64,000 bases of DNA from Confluentibacter flavum. Its GTDB lineage: Bacteria > Bacteroidota > Bacteroidia > Flavobacteriales > Flavobacteriaceae. A model generated the notes under the pieces. The model was not told where the DNA came from. It searched no databases and was given only the letters and a program-made list of their open reading frames with translations. Positions 1 to 8,574 of this stretch are shown here, one piece after another. How positions within the stretch are numbered: the stretch's first letter is position 1; each line of letters starts with the position of its first letter. The translations under genes and the position numbers were made by a program. The stretch spans positions 124,001 through 188,000 of the forward strand of contig NZ_PJEO01000014.1 of NCBI RefSeq assembly GCF_002843175.1. Reading direction: 5' to 3'.

Positions 1-253
1 AATATGCCATATTAATGTAAAGATTATAATTGTTTTGATAAAACAATAATTCATCTCCAGTTTGACCAAACATTTCACCATTTATCAATATTGACTTATT
101 AAAAAGAAGCCAAAGAAAATCATTGAAATTTAAACCACTGTTCAAATACCATTCATGATGAATTTTAACAATATCATCATCATTCAAGAATTTTTTTATA
201 ATATTATTCTTTCTTATAAAAGAATCAATATCCTTTAAAGTGTATTTTTTCAT
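1..253 (-). CDS. hypothetical protein, partial (runs off window start)
   Basis: An open frame begins with ATG at 253 on the minus strand (protein starts MKKYTLKDIDSF) and stays open to base 1, giving about 84 residues without a stop. It is rich in Lys, Asn, Ile and Phe, with no signal peptide, membrane segment or motif I recognise. The C-terminal part lies outside the window, so no function is offered. The start is the only ATG near the frame's beginning. Confidence 0.5.
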   Translation of the reverse strand, partial: MKKYTLKDIDSFIRKNNIIKKFLNDDDIVKIHHEWYLNSGLNFNDFLWLLFNKSILINGEMFGQTGDELLFYQNNYNLYINMAY

Positions 254-350
254 TAAGGGATAAATCTATTTTTAAAAGTTAAAATAAAGTATTCGTCCCA
301 GCTACCGCGAGCGTCACGTTCGTGTTTTCAAAGATAAAAAGATTCCCCGC

Positions 351-376
351 TGCGCAAAGTCTCCCGACTTTGCGCA
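351..376. repeat. REP-like hairpin on the 3' side of the RAYT gene
   Basis: Perfect 11-bp inverted repeat TGCGCAAAGTC (351-361) and GACTTTGCGCA (366-376) around a TCCC loop. A shorter, reverse-oriented relative lies at 1048-1065 on the other side of the transposase gene. This is the usual arrangement for a REP-associated transposase and its target palindromes. Confidence 0.65.
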
Positions 377-403
377 CTTCAAACTTACATAACCTTATCC
401 TTC

Positions 404-1003
404 TTAATATTGATTGTATTTGGTTATCGATGAACTCTTTAACACATCTACAACTGGATTATCTACAATTTCTACGTCAATAATACCTTTATTATTCACA
501 TAATTGCTCGCACTGGAATAGACATAGTGCGATGCCTTTTCTACAATACCAGCACGCACAGGATTTAAATGGATATAATCTAACTTGGACCACATAAACT
601 TATGAGAATATATTTCCTCAGCATGATTACCGTATTGCCACATTTGAAAAGTGGCATTTCTAGTATATATTTCAATAGCTTTTTTAAACCGTTCTAGCAT
701 CCATTCCCTTCGGCTTTCTGGTTCATTTTGTATTTTTTCTAAAATACTTTTACCTGTTAATTTTTTGAAATCTCTTATTAAATCAGATAGTTTGCCATCT
801 TTTGATTGAACAATTAAATGAATGTATTTGCTCATTATGACATAGCCATATAAAAGCATGCCTTTATTTTTTATACAAAACGATAAACACTCAATAATAA
901 CATCTTTATAAGACTTTCTGGTAAATACATCTATCCTATCTACTACCGTTGCTGTAATAAAATGTGTCTTTTCTTGATCTCTTATTATGTAACCTTCTTT
1001 CAA
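404..1003 (-). CDS. REP-associated tyrosine transposase (IS200/Y1-like), probably degenerate
   Basis: 199-residue protein of the Y1_Tnp/RAYT family, which nicks and moves REP hairpins. The N-terminus (KEGYIIRDQEKTHFITATVVDR) and the stretch LDYIHLNPVRAGIVEKASHYVYSS are family hallmarks. Two signs of decay are visible. The HUH metal-binding motif, normally N-H-I-H in this context, reads K-Y-I-H (VIMSKYIHLIV), so the first metal-binding histidine is a tyrosine. The frame begins at TTG, with an in-frame stop upstream and no ATG before the conserved N-terminus. Palindromes lie on both sides (351-376 and 1048-1065). It may be an inactive relic; the family assignment is firm. Confidence 0.8.
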   Translation of the reverse strand: MKEGYIIRDQEKTHFITATVVDRIDVFTRKSYKDVIIECLSFCIKNKGMLLYGYVIMSKYIHLIVQSKDGKLSDLIRDFKKLTGKSILEKIQNEPESRREWMLERFKKAIEIYTRNATFQMWQYGNHAEEIYSHKFMWSKLDYIHLNPVRAGIVEKASHYVYSSASNYVNNKGIIDVEIVDNPVVDVLKSSSITKYNQY

Positions 1004-1047
1004 ATTTTTATTTTAATTTATCGATTTGTTTCCAAAAACATTTTCCT

Positions 1048-1065
1048 CAAAGTCGGGAGACTTTG
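1048..1065. repeat. REP-like hairpin on the 5' side of the RAYT gene
   Basis: CAAAGTC (1048-1054), loop GGGA, GACTTTG (1059-1065). With its flanks it is the reverse complement of the core of the hairpin at 351-376, so the transposase gene lies between two oppositely oriented copies. Confidence 0.6.
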
Positions 1066-1114
1066 CGGAGCGGTCTACACGCCAAAGATTGGTTTTATCT
1101 TAATTAATAATGAG

Positions 1115-1134
1115 ATTCCTGCCTTCGCATGAAT
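1115..1134. repeat. ATTCC/GGAAT intergenic hairpin, degenerate copy
   Basis: ATTCCTGC, loop CTTC, GCATGAAT: 8-bp arms with one mismatch. It belongs to the same short family as 11036-11055, 18346-18365, 51833-51852 and 51872-51892, and lies directly after the ComM-like gene on the minus strand. Confidence 0.5.
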
Positions 1135-1137
1135 TCA

Positions 1138-2676
1138 TTAACCCAACCAACCTTCCCTATCCAAACTCCTATATTGAATCGCTTCACTAATATGCGAACC
1201 ATTCACGTCATCAACACCTTCCAAATCGGCTATCGTTCTGGAAACTTTTAAAATGCGGTCGTACGCCCTAGCGGACAGATTCAAACGTTCCATAGCGGTT
1301 TTTAAGAGTTTTTTGGAAGGCTCATCTAAAATACAATATTTACGGATTTGCTTGGTATTCATTTGCGCATTGTAATGCACGGCATCACTTTCCTTAAAAC
1401 GTGCCGTTTGAATCTCCCTAGCTTTGGTAACACGCTTTCTAATATCTACTGAGGTTTCTCCTTTTCGGTCTTCCGACAGTTTTTCAAAAGGTACGGGCGT
1501 CACTTCAATATGGATATCTATTCTATCCAACAAGGGTCCGGAAATCTTACTTAAATAGCGTTGCATTTCGGCAGGACTGGAGGTTACTGGTGCATTGGGG
1601 TCGTTAAAATAGCCGCCCGGACTTGGGTTCATGCTCGCCACCAACATAAAACTACTTGGATAAGTGACCGTAAATTTCGCTCTGGAAATGGTGACTTCCC
1701 TATCTTCCAATGGTTGGCGTAATACTTCCAACACACCACGCTTGAATTCGGGCAATTCATCTAAAAACAAGACGCCATTGTGTGATAAGGAGATTTCACC
1801 CGGTTGTGGAAACGCACCTCCCCCGACCAAGGCTACGTCGCTAATGGTATGATGCGGACTCCGAAACGGACGTTGAGCCATGAGTCCCGTATGCGCTTGA
1901 ACCCTACCTACTACGGAATGTATTTTTGTGGTTTCTAAGGCTTCATGCAAGGTCATAGGTGGTAAAATGGAAGGTAATCGTTTTGCCAACATGGTTTTAC
2001 CAGCGCCTGGTGGCCCAATTAAAATAATGTTATGGCCGCCGGCGGCTGCAATTTCCATACAGCGCTTGATACCTTCTTGGCCTTTTACATCGGAGAAATC
2101 GTGTTCTGGGAAATCCAGGTTTTTTTCAAACTCTTCACGTGTATTGATAATGGTTTGTTCCAGTGGTTCTCCTTTATCAAAATAATCAATGACCTGCTTT
2201 ATATTATCGACACCAAACACTTTTAAATCACTGACAATCGCTGCTTCTTTGGCGTTCTGACTTGGTAAAATAAAGCCTTCAAAACCTTCTTCCCTAGCTT
2301 TTATGGCAATAGGCAACGAGCCTTTTATGGGTTGTAAACTGCCATCAAGGGACAATTCACCCATAATTAAATATTTCTCTAAGTTCTCCGCTTGAATTTG
2401 ATTGGACGCTGCTAGAATACCGATAGCCAAGGTTAAATCGTATGATGATCCTTCTTTGCGTAAATCGGCAGGCGCCATATTAATCGTAATTTTTTTTCCG
2501 GGGATTTTATAACCATTATTCTGAAGGGCTGCAGCAATACGATAATTACTCTCTTTAATAGCATTATCGGGCAAACCCACCAAATGGTAACCAATACCAC
2601 TATCCACATTCACCTCAACGGTGATGGTTGTAGCCTCCACACCGAACACGGCACTTCCAAAAACTTTTTTAAGCAT
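1138..2676 (-). CDS. YifB/ComM family Mg-chelatase-like AAA+ ATPase
   Basis: 512 residues, full length for the family. Residues 20-140 form the ChlI-like N-domain. A Walker A GPPGAGKT lies at 221-228, Walker B GVLFLDELPEF follows at about 305, and the Mg_chelatase_C helical domain is at the end. ComM proteins are hexameric branch-migration helicases used in transformation recombination. The insert that carries four zinc cysteines in many relatives (NPCPCG and a downstream C-x-C) reads NPSPGGYFND and VTSSPAEMQRY, so the zinc site is absent. I believe this is a lineage trait rather than decay, because the rest is intact. Monocistronic as far as can be seen. Confidence 0.93.
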   Translation of the reverse strand: MLKKVFGSAVFGVEATTITVEVNVDSGIGYHLVGLPDNAIKESNYRIAAALQNNGYKIPGKKITINMAPADLRKEGSSYDLTLAIGILAASNQIQAENLEKYLIMGELSLDGSLQPIKGSLPIAIKAREEGFEGFILPSQNAKEAAIVSDLKVFGVDNIKQVIDYFDKGEPLEQTIINTREEFEKNLDFPEHDFSDVKGQEGIKRCMEIAAAGGHNIILIGPPGAGKTMLAKRLPSILPPMTLHEALETTKIHSVVGRVQAHTGLMAQRPFRSPHHTISDVALVGGGAFPQPGEISLSHNGVLFLDELPEFKRGVLEVLRQPLEDREVTISRAKFTVTYPSSFMLVASMNPSPGGYFNDPNAPVTSSPAEMQRYLSKISGPLLDRIDIHIEVTPVPFEKLSEDRKGETSVDIRKRVTKAREIQTARFKESDAVHYNAQMNTKQIRKYCILDEPSKKLLKTAMERLNLSARAYDRILKVSRTIADLEGVDDVNGSHISEAIQYRSLDREGWLG

Positions 2677-2860
2677 AATTATTGTTTACTGCCTAAATGT
2701 AAGAAATGTATTTTAAATTTTTGTAATACATTTTTTCTAAAAGACATATAAAAATAAAATCTGGATAAATTGTCCGCCTGATTAAATGCTTTGTTTTTTT
2801 CTAAGACTAGAATAGTGTATTTTTATTTTTCCAGACACTGGACCAATTAAACTAAAAACC

Positions 2861-4162
2861 ATGAATAAATCTATTTTATTGCTATTTGCCATCCTGTTTT
2901 TAAACTACTCTTGCAAAAAAACAGAAACTAAAAATGACCAAACCGAAACCAACACATTCATTACTGAAAAAGTTAAAACCCGTATCGATTCAACCTTAAA
3001 AAGTTTTATGGAAGAAGGAAAGGTCGCAGGCATATCCACCTTAATTTTTGAGAAAGACAAAGAAGTGCACTATGCTCAATTCGGCTATGCCGACCGTGAG
3101 GATAGCATTCCCATGAATAGAAATACCATTGTTCGTATTTATTCGATGACAAAACCTATTGTAGGCGTTGCGCTCATGACTTTATATGATAAAGGTGCCT
3201 TCCAACTAGACGACCCGCTTACCAAATATGCTCCAGAATTTGAAAAGATGATGGTGTATGCAGGCTATGATAGCATTAATAAAAAAGTCCTTTTAGAACC
3301 GCTTAATAGACCAATAACTATACGTGACATTACGCGACATAGTGCTGGATTTGATGGATTTATGCCCGGAGTACCACGTTTACGCGGACGAGATAATCCG
3401 ACAGATAAAGAGAATACCTTACAAGAAATGGCTGAAAAATTAGGAAAACGTCCTTTGGCTTTTCAGCCCGGAACGCGATGGGCTTATGGGGTTTCTGTAG
3501 ATGTTCAAGCGTTTTTGGTAGAGCGAATTTCGGGAGTACCCTTTGAACAATACTTGAGAGAAAACGTATTAGACCCATTAGGAATGACAGAAACCAGATA
3601 TTTCATCCCTGAAGAAGATAGAGACCGATTTGCCGCTACCTATAATTACAATCGGGAAACTACAGAGTTAACTAGAGTTCCAGATACGATAACACAAATT
3701 TTGAATTATTATAAATGGCCATTTACGCCTGGAGGTTTGGGGCTGACTTCTACGCTAGATAATTATCAAACCTTCGCACAAATGCTTATCAACGATGGAA
3801 CCATTAACGGTGTGACCATCTTAAAACCTGAAACAGTGAAATTAATGAGAACCAATCACCTAGATCTCAATATTCCCATATCTGATCGGGGGTTCCTGCC
3901 CAACAGAGGCCAAATGGGCTTTGGAATTGATTTTGGTGTAAGAGTAGCGCCTCCCATTGATGCAGACGAAAACAATGGTGTTGTGGGTGAGTTTTTCTGG
4001 GATGGTGCTTTTAGTACCTTGTTTATTGGTGACCCAGTAAATGATTTGACAATTGTGATGTTTGTACAATTATCGCCGTACGATCAAATCCAATTACACA
4101 AAAAATTCAGGGATGCTATTTATGGTAATTTTGTTCCTGAAACTACAGCCAAAACGGAATAA
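2861..4162 (+). CDS. serine hydrolase of the beta-lactamase (class C-like/EstB) family, lipoprotein
   Basis: 433 residues. The N-terminus MNKSILLLFAILFLNYSCKK is a lipoprotein signal with lipobox NYSC. The catalytic SxxK motif is SMTK (in RIYSMTKPIVG, about residue 110), a YxN-type tyrosine is plausible in WAYGVSVDV, and the C-terminal half keeps the fold (TPGGLGLTSTLDNYQTFAQM). Family members act as esterases, D-aminopeptidases or carboxypeptidases, and the real substrate cannot be read from sequence. The gene stands alone and is convergent with the porin gene at 4276. Upstream (2763-2775) GGATAAATTGTCC resembles the NO-module dyad but has one base fewer in the centre. Confidence 0.88.
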   Translation: MNKSILLLFAILFLNYSCKKTETKNDQTETNTFITEKVKTRIDSTLKSFMEEGKVAGISTLIFEKDKEVHYAQFGYADREDSIPMNRNTIVRIYSMTKPIVGVALMTLYDKGAFQLDDPLTKYAPEFEKMMVYAGYDSINKKVLLEPLNRPITIRDITRHSAGFDGFMPGVPRLRGRDNPTDKENTLQEMAEKLGKRPLAFQPGTRWAYGVSVDVQAFLVERISGVPFEQYLRENVLDPLGMTETRYFIPEEDRDRFAATYNYNRETTELTRVPDTITQILNYYKWPFTPGGLGLTSTLDNYQTFAQMLINDGTINGVTILKPETVKLMRTNHLDLNIPISDRGFLPNRGQMGFGIDFGVRVAPPIDADENNGVVGEFFWDGAFSTLFIGDPVNDLTIVMFVQLSPYDQIQLHKKFRDAIYGNFVPETTAKTE

Positions 4163-4187
4163 CGAATTGTAGCATGTCATTTAAAAA

Positions 4188-4212
4188 AGAATCCCGCTAA
4201 AAGCGGGATTCT
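4188..4212 (-). terminator. intrinsic terminator between convergent genes
   Basis: Perfect 11-bp stem AGAATCCCGCT (4188-4198) and AGCGGGATTCT (4202-4212) with a 3-nt loop. On the minus strand it is followed by a run of T, so it best serves the porin gene ending at 4276. It may also act on the serine hydrolase transcript, though the T-run is missing in that direction. Confidence 0.75.
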
Positions 4213-4275
4213 AAACATTAAAACACTTTGACCAATTTAAACTATTTAAAATATTATGAAAAGTTAAATAGAATA

Positions 4276-5532
4276 CTAATTTAAAAACTTAGGCTTCATT
4301 ACTATCATTGCCCATGCCCAGTTTTGAATATCTGATGCATTTGCCTCGCTGACACCCTTTAACTCATACATGCCATCGGCTGCAAACATGTGCGAGTAAC
4401 CCAATACCATACTATATCCTTTAAATTTCTTTGTATATACTAAATCCACTTCCGTTCCTAACGATTTTTCGCCACTTGCCAGTTCTTGTTCTCCACTAAA
4501 ATTAAGCGCTTTAATCAATAAACTAGATGTTTCGCTTAATGTGAAGTTTGCACTAACGTGAACATCAAATAACCCGATTGTATTGGCATGGTTGCCTACA
4601 TAGAAATAATCCATAAAGCCATTGAATTTGTGGTTAGTTCCATATAATGGGAAGAATGCCTCATTTTTAGTAGATGACGGATCGTTACCGCTGATAATTT
4701 CTATACCAGCACCCAGACCCACTTTAGGGGTTGCTTTATAACTAAAATCCAACCCTAACAGATAAGCGCCTTTTATTTGGTCTCCTGTTTGAATGAAGGC
4801 GTTAGCAGCAATACCAAAACTTCCTTTTTTATAATCCAAATGTGTCCCTAAAGTTTGCAAATTGTTTACACCATCCGGCGTTACACCATCAACTTCAAAT
4901 TTTTGAAATCCATTGTTCATTAACAATAAACTACCAGAAAAGCTATCCCAAGACTGTTTTAAATAGGCATATTGCATGGTTTTATAGGTAAAGAAACCTG
5001 TGGTGTTATAAACGGTACTTGCAGAACGGAACCCAGTTGGGTCTGAATAATCCTGACTAAAAGCCAAGGCTACATCTAGCATGAATTTATCCTTTTTATA
5101 TTGAATTAATGCGGCATCATGGTTACGACCTTGCTGCGCCCAGTCCAATCCTCCAAAAATACGTTCGTCGTCATAAGAAATGATTTGTCGTCCTAATTTT
5201 GTAGAAAACCCAGACCCTAAAGTAAGTTCTCCCCAAGCTTCAAAAACCGCAAATGAATTATTTTGATCATAAGGTAAAATTTGTCTGTTTTCACCCCAAA
5301 CCATCACGTCTTGTAAGCTCAAATAAAATTTATAGGATTCCGTTGCATAACCAGCGTTTAATCGTATTCTAGTCGAGATACCAAAACCGGCATCAGCAGC
5401 ATCTGGAATCAAAGTCCCAAATCCATGGCGATACTCTGTTCGTGGTCTGAATTCACCATCAAGTGAAAATTGTGCATTTGCAAATTGAACCGTCACTGCC
5501 AATATGCATACTAAAAGATATTGTTTTTTCAT
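4276..5532 (-). CDS. outer-membrane beta-barrel porin (alginate-export-like), likely nitrate-related
   Basis: 418 residues. A signal peptide is visible (MKKQYLLVCILAVTVQFANA|QF), followed by repeating amphipathic strands with aromatic ends, for example FRPRTEYRHGFG and KLGRQIISYDDERIFGG, as in AlgE-like (alginate_exp) barrels. It lies downstream of and co-oriented with the ABC importer genes, 115 bp after the second ATPase gene, and the operon ends in the terminator at 4188-4212. The context suggests an outer-membrane pore for nitrate, nitrite or an allied small solute. The substrate is inference. Confidence 0.75.
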   Translation of the reverse strand: MKKQYLLVCILAVTVQFANAQFSLDGEFRPRTEYRHGFGTLIPDAADAGFGISTRIRLNAGYATESYKFYLSLQDVMVWGENRQILPYDQNNSFAVFEAWGELTLGSGFSTKLGRQIISYDDERIFGGLDWAQQGRNHDAALIQYKKDKFMLDVALAFSQDYSDPTGFRSASTVYNTTGFFTYKTMQYAYLKQSWDSFSGSLLLMNNGFQKFEVDGVTPDGVNNLQTLGTHLDYKKGSFGIAANAFIQTGDQIKGAYLLGLDFSYKATPKVGLGAGIEIISGNDPSSTKNEAFFPLYGTNHKFNGFMDYFYVGNHANTIGLFDVHVSANFTLSETSSLLIKALNFSGEQELASGEKSLGTEVDLVYTKKFKGYSMVLGYSHMFAADGMYELKGVSEANASDIQNWAWAMIVMKPKFLN

Positions 5533-5647
5533 TTTCTTTGGTTTTTTAAGTTAATTTGTTGTTTAAAATTTGATTGTTTTTGAGTTAGTTTTTTAGCTAA
5601 TGTATAGGTAGCTGTTTTTTAGTTTTATGATAATTATCATGTTTTTT

Positions 5648-6484
5648 TTAATGTTCTAAAAAGTCTATAAGATGCTTTCTGTATTTATAATAATCGTCGT
5701 GTTCTAAAACCGCTTTTCGGGTTCTAGGCCTTTCAAAATCGATGTTTAAAATGTCGCCTATGTTGGCTTTTGGGCCACTGGTCATCATTACCACTCTATC
5801 AGCTAAAAAGATAGCTTCGTCAACATCGTGGGTAATCATAACGGCGGTGATTTTTTCTTTGTTCCAGATTTCGATAAGAATATCCTGAAGTTCACCTCTG
5901 GTTAACGAATCCAACATTCCAAAAGGCTCATCCAGCAATAATACTTTTGGCTTAATGGCAAAGGCCCTAGCAATACCAACACGTTGTTGCATGCCTTGGG
6001 AAAGCTCTGTTGCTTTTTTGTTGAATGCTTCCTCCAGCCCTACTTTTTGCAAATAATATTTAGCAATATCCCTACGTTGTGATTTGTTAACATGCGGAAA
6101 CACTTGGTTAACCCCAAGTAGCACATTTTCAAGTGCCGTCATCCACGGCATTAAGCTAGGCGCTTGAAAAATAACCCCTCTATCAGGACCTGGCCCTTTG
6201 ATATGTTTTCCCAAAACGGAAATAGCACCTCCTGATATATTATTGAGTCCAGCGATCATGGACAGCATGGTTGTTTTACCACAACCAGAATGGCCTATAA
6301 TGGTCACAAATTCTTCCTTCATTATTTGAAGGTTTAAATCTTCCAAAACAATGTAATCTCCTTTTGGTGTAGGATATACTTTTTTAAGATGTACCAAATC
6401 CAGCATTACATTATTGGAAGGATATACAATCCCGTTTTCTAAATATGTATTCGTTTGATTATTTTCTAGAATGGTTGTGTTCAT
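5648..6484 (-). CDS. nitrate/nitrite-type ABC transporter ATP-binding protein (NrtD/NrtC-like)
   Basis: 278 residues, a single ABC domain. Walker A is GHSGCGKTT, the signature is LSQGMQQRV, Walker B is VLLLDEPFGMLDSLTRG and the H-loop is MITHDVDEA. The segment RVVMMTSGPKANIGDILNIDFERPR is typical of the NrtCD/SsuB/TauB group. A 35-residue N-terminal extension precedes the domain. It is the second of two ATPase genes (15 bp after the one at 6500-7339), suggesting a heterodimeric ATPase. It lacks the C-terminal solute-binding regulatory domain of cyanobacterial NrtC. Confidence 0.9.
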   Translation of the reverse strand: MNTTILENNQTNTYLENGIVYPSNNVMLDLVHLKKVYPTPKGDYIVLEDLNLQIMKEEFVTIIGHSGCGKTTMLSMIAGLNNISGGAISVLGKHIKGPGPDRGVIFQAPSLMPWMTALENVLLGVNQVFPHVNKSQRRDIAKYYLQKVGLEEAFNKKATELSQGMQQRVGIARAFAIKPKVLLLDEPFGMLDSLTRGELQDILIEIWNKEKITAVMITHDVDEAIFLADRVVMMTSGPKANIGDILNIDFERPRTRKAVLEHDDYYKYRKHLIDFLEH

Positions 6485-6499
6485 AATTTCTGTTTTTAT

Positions 6500-7339
6500 T
6501 TACCAAACAAAGCTCTTAGGGGTTACATCTGGTAACATGTATTCCTTTTGCACTTCAGATTTACGCTCATTACCTATATCCATTAAATACTCAATGATGG
6601 CGTTACGCGTCTTTTTAAAATTAGGGTTGTCGTTTAAAGCGGTTTTATCCCTTGGACGTTCAATATCAATTTTAAATTCTGGTCCTAATGTGGCTCTTGG
6701 ACCTGGACGCAACGGAATAATGCGGTCTGCCATATAAATACCTTCATCTACATCATTGGTAATCAATAAAGCCGTGCGTTTATCTTTACCCCAAATATTC
6801 AAAATTTCGTCCTGTAAATTGCCGCGTGTTAATGCATCTAGTGCACCTAAAGGCTCATCCATAATAATCATTTCGGGTTTCATGGCTAATGCCCTAGCAA
6901 CTGCAACCCGTTGGCGCATGCCTCCAGATAGTTCCTTGGGACGTTTATTTATGGCTGGTGTTAAGTTTACCATATCTACATAGTCGGCAACAATAGCATG
7001 CAACTCCGATCTGCTTTTCTTAGGAAATGCTTCCTTAACAGCCATATATACATTTTGACCAACCGTTAACCAAGGCAGCAATGAATAATTTTGAAAAATA
7101 ACACCACGTTCATGACTGGTTCCTGCAACTGGTTCGCCTTTAAACAATACCTCGCCTTCAGTTGGCTCCAACAAGCCGTTTATAAGATTAACCAGTGTGG
7201 TTTTGCCGCTTCCCGTAAACCCAACAATAGCTACAAACTCGCCTTCCTCAATAGTTAGGTTAATATTGGAAAGCACCTCGGTGACATTGTCTCCTTGTCC
7301 GTAGGTTTTGTAGATATTTTTTAATTCTAAGTATGCCAT
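6500..7339 (-). CDS. nitrate/nitrite-type ABC transporter ATP-binding protein
   Basis: 279 residues, a single ABC domain with Walker [10 protein letters not shown], signature LSGGMRQRV, Walker [18 protein letters not shown] and [25 protein letters not shown], a NrtC/NrtD-type tail. It follows the permease gene after about 100 bp that hold a word-like repeat (7351-7434) and precedes its paralogue at 5648-6484. The pair would energise the permease at 7442-8545. Confidence 0.9.
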   Translation of the reverse strand: MAYLELKNIYKTYGQGDNVTEVLSNINLTIEEGEFVAIVGFTGSGKTTLVNLINGLLEPTEGEVLFKGEPVAGTSHERGVIFQNYSLLPWLTVGQNVYMAVKEAFPKKSRSELHAIVADYVDMVNLTPAINKRPKELSGGMRQRVAVARALAMKPEMIIMDEPLGALDALTRGNLQDEILNIWGKDKRTALLITNDVDEGIYMADRIIPLRPGPRATLGPEFKIDIERPRDKTALNDNPNFKKTRNAIIEYLMDIGNERKSEVQKEYMLPDVTPKSFVW

Positions 7340-7350
7340 TTCCTTTTCTG

Positions 7351-7434
7351 TTTATTCGTTGATTCGTTTATTTGCTGATTTGTTGATTTGTTGATGACGT
7401 ATACACGATTAAACAATTCCACAGTTAAACAAAT
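7351..7434. repeat. word-like palindromic intergenic repeat (TTGTTGATT/AATCAACAA family)
   Basis: The permease-ATPase gap holds reiterated words such as GTTGATTTGTTGATTTG on the left, with the complementary type ACGATTAAACAATTCC on the right. The composition and wording match gaps at 21221-21286, 25709-25797, 36050-36148 and 42777-42835. Confidence 0.5.
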
Positions 7435-7441
7435 TTTAAAT

Positions 7442-8545
7442 TCAATCATTTTTGTTGAACGATATCATCTTTTGAATGGTTAGCATGATTCTATCCAACA
7501 TAAAGCCGATAAGGCCAATCACAAACATGGCTACGATTATTTTTGAATTGGAATCTACTGCGCCATTTTGAAATTCTTCCCAAACAAACGACCCTAAACC
7601 TGGACTTTGTGCCAAAAGTTCAATCGCTATAAGAACCATCCACGCTACCGATAATGTAATACGAAGTCCCGTAAAAATTAATGGTAATGAAGACGGCAAA
7701 ATCACTTTAAAAATCTTTTGTATGGGGCCAAGCTTCAATACTTTTGCCACATTGATATAATCTTTATCTACCGAAGACACACCCATAGCCGTATTAACCA
7801 ACGTTGCCCACATAGAACACAGACCTACACTTATAAATGAGATTATAAAGGCGTTATCTGTATCGGAATTCTTGGTAAGCGTTTTTACAATCATAAAAAC
7901 CAATAGCAGCCAAACTACGGGCGACACAGGTTTAAAGATTTGAATCATCCAGTTTACAGAACTTCTTAATGTTTTACTCAGCCCTATAACTATTCCGATA
8001 GGAACCGCTATAAATAATGCCAATAAAAATCCTGCGAAAACTGTTTTCAAACTCGTAAATATTTGATCTACAAATGATGGTCTTCCTGTATAAACGATGG
8101 GTTTTTCACCATTAGCGATACGTTTTTCATTAAGTACCGCTGTTTTTTCCTTGAAGTCTTTTTTATCAGCGCTAATCACATAATGATCTGCCAACAAGGT
8201 TTTATATGATGCCCAAACCTGTAACGGAGAAGGCAATGTGTTTGGCTGACAACTAATATCACCCGCCGCAATACATGCCCTTACCTTTTCTGCTTCTGCT
8301 GGACCTTGCTCCTCCAACGCTTTATTAATTCTGTGTTCTGCTTCTTTGTTGTATAGGCTTTTGGCTCCTAAATGCCATAGGCTGAAGAATAAAAAAACGG
8401 AAGCAAGAGGTACAATTGCTTTTCGTAAGAAGTTTTTAAAGTCTTCTTTTTCAAGCTTCCCAGTAAACACATTTTTTAATGTTTCTAAAAATCCTGCCAA
8501 ACCTATAAACTTGGTCACACTTCCTAATGTTATGCTCTGCTTCAT
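7442..8545 (-). CDS. nrtB: nitrate/nitrite-type ABC transporter permease (NrtB-like)
   Basis: 367 residues. A first membrane span (about 45-62) is followed by a hydrophilic, presumably periplasmic stretch of roughly 100 residues, then a BPD_transp_1 domain from about 160 with five or more spans. The coupling-helix region VAKVLKLGPIQKIFKVILPSSLPLIFTGLR and SVAWMVLIAIELLAQSPGLG is typical of the NrtB/SsuC/TauC permeases. The long loop after span 1 exceeds that of cyanobacterial NrtB. The gene lies 29 bp after the binding-protein gene in the same operon. Nitrate is preferred over sulfonate or bicarbonate because of the neighbouring genes. Confidence 0.88.
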   Translation of the reverse strand: MKQSITLGSVTKFIGLAGFLETLKNVFTGKLEKEDFKNFLRKAIVPLASVFLFFSLWHLGAKSLYNKEAEHRINKALEEQGPAEAEKVRACIAAGDISCQPNTLPSPLQVWASYKTLLADHYVISADKKDFKEKTAVLNEKRIANGEKPIVYTGRPSFVDQIFTSLKTVFAGFLLALFIAVPIGIVIGLSKTLRSSVNWMIQIFKPVSPVVWLLLVFMIVKTLTKNSDTDNAFIISFISVGLCSMWATLVNTAMGVSSVDKDYINVAKVLKLGPIQKIFKVILPSSLPLIFTGLRITLSVAWMVLIAIELLAQSPGLGSFVWEEFQNGAVDSNSKIIVAMFVIGLIGFMLDRIMLTIQKMISFNKND

Positions 8546-8574
8546 TTTTTTTAAGTTTGAATTATTTGTAAAAA

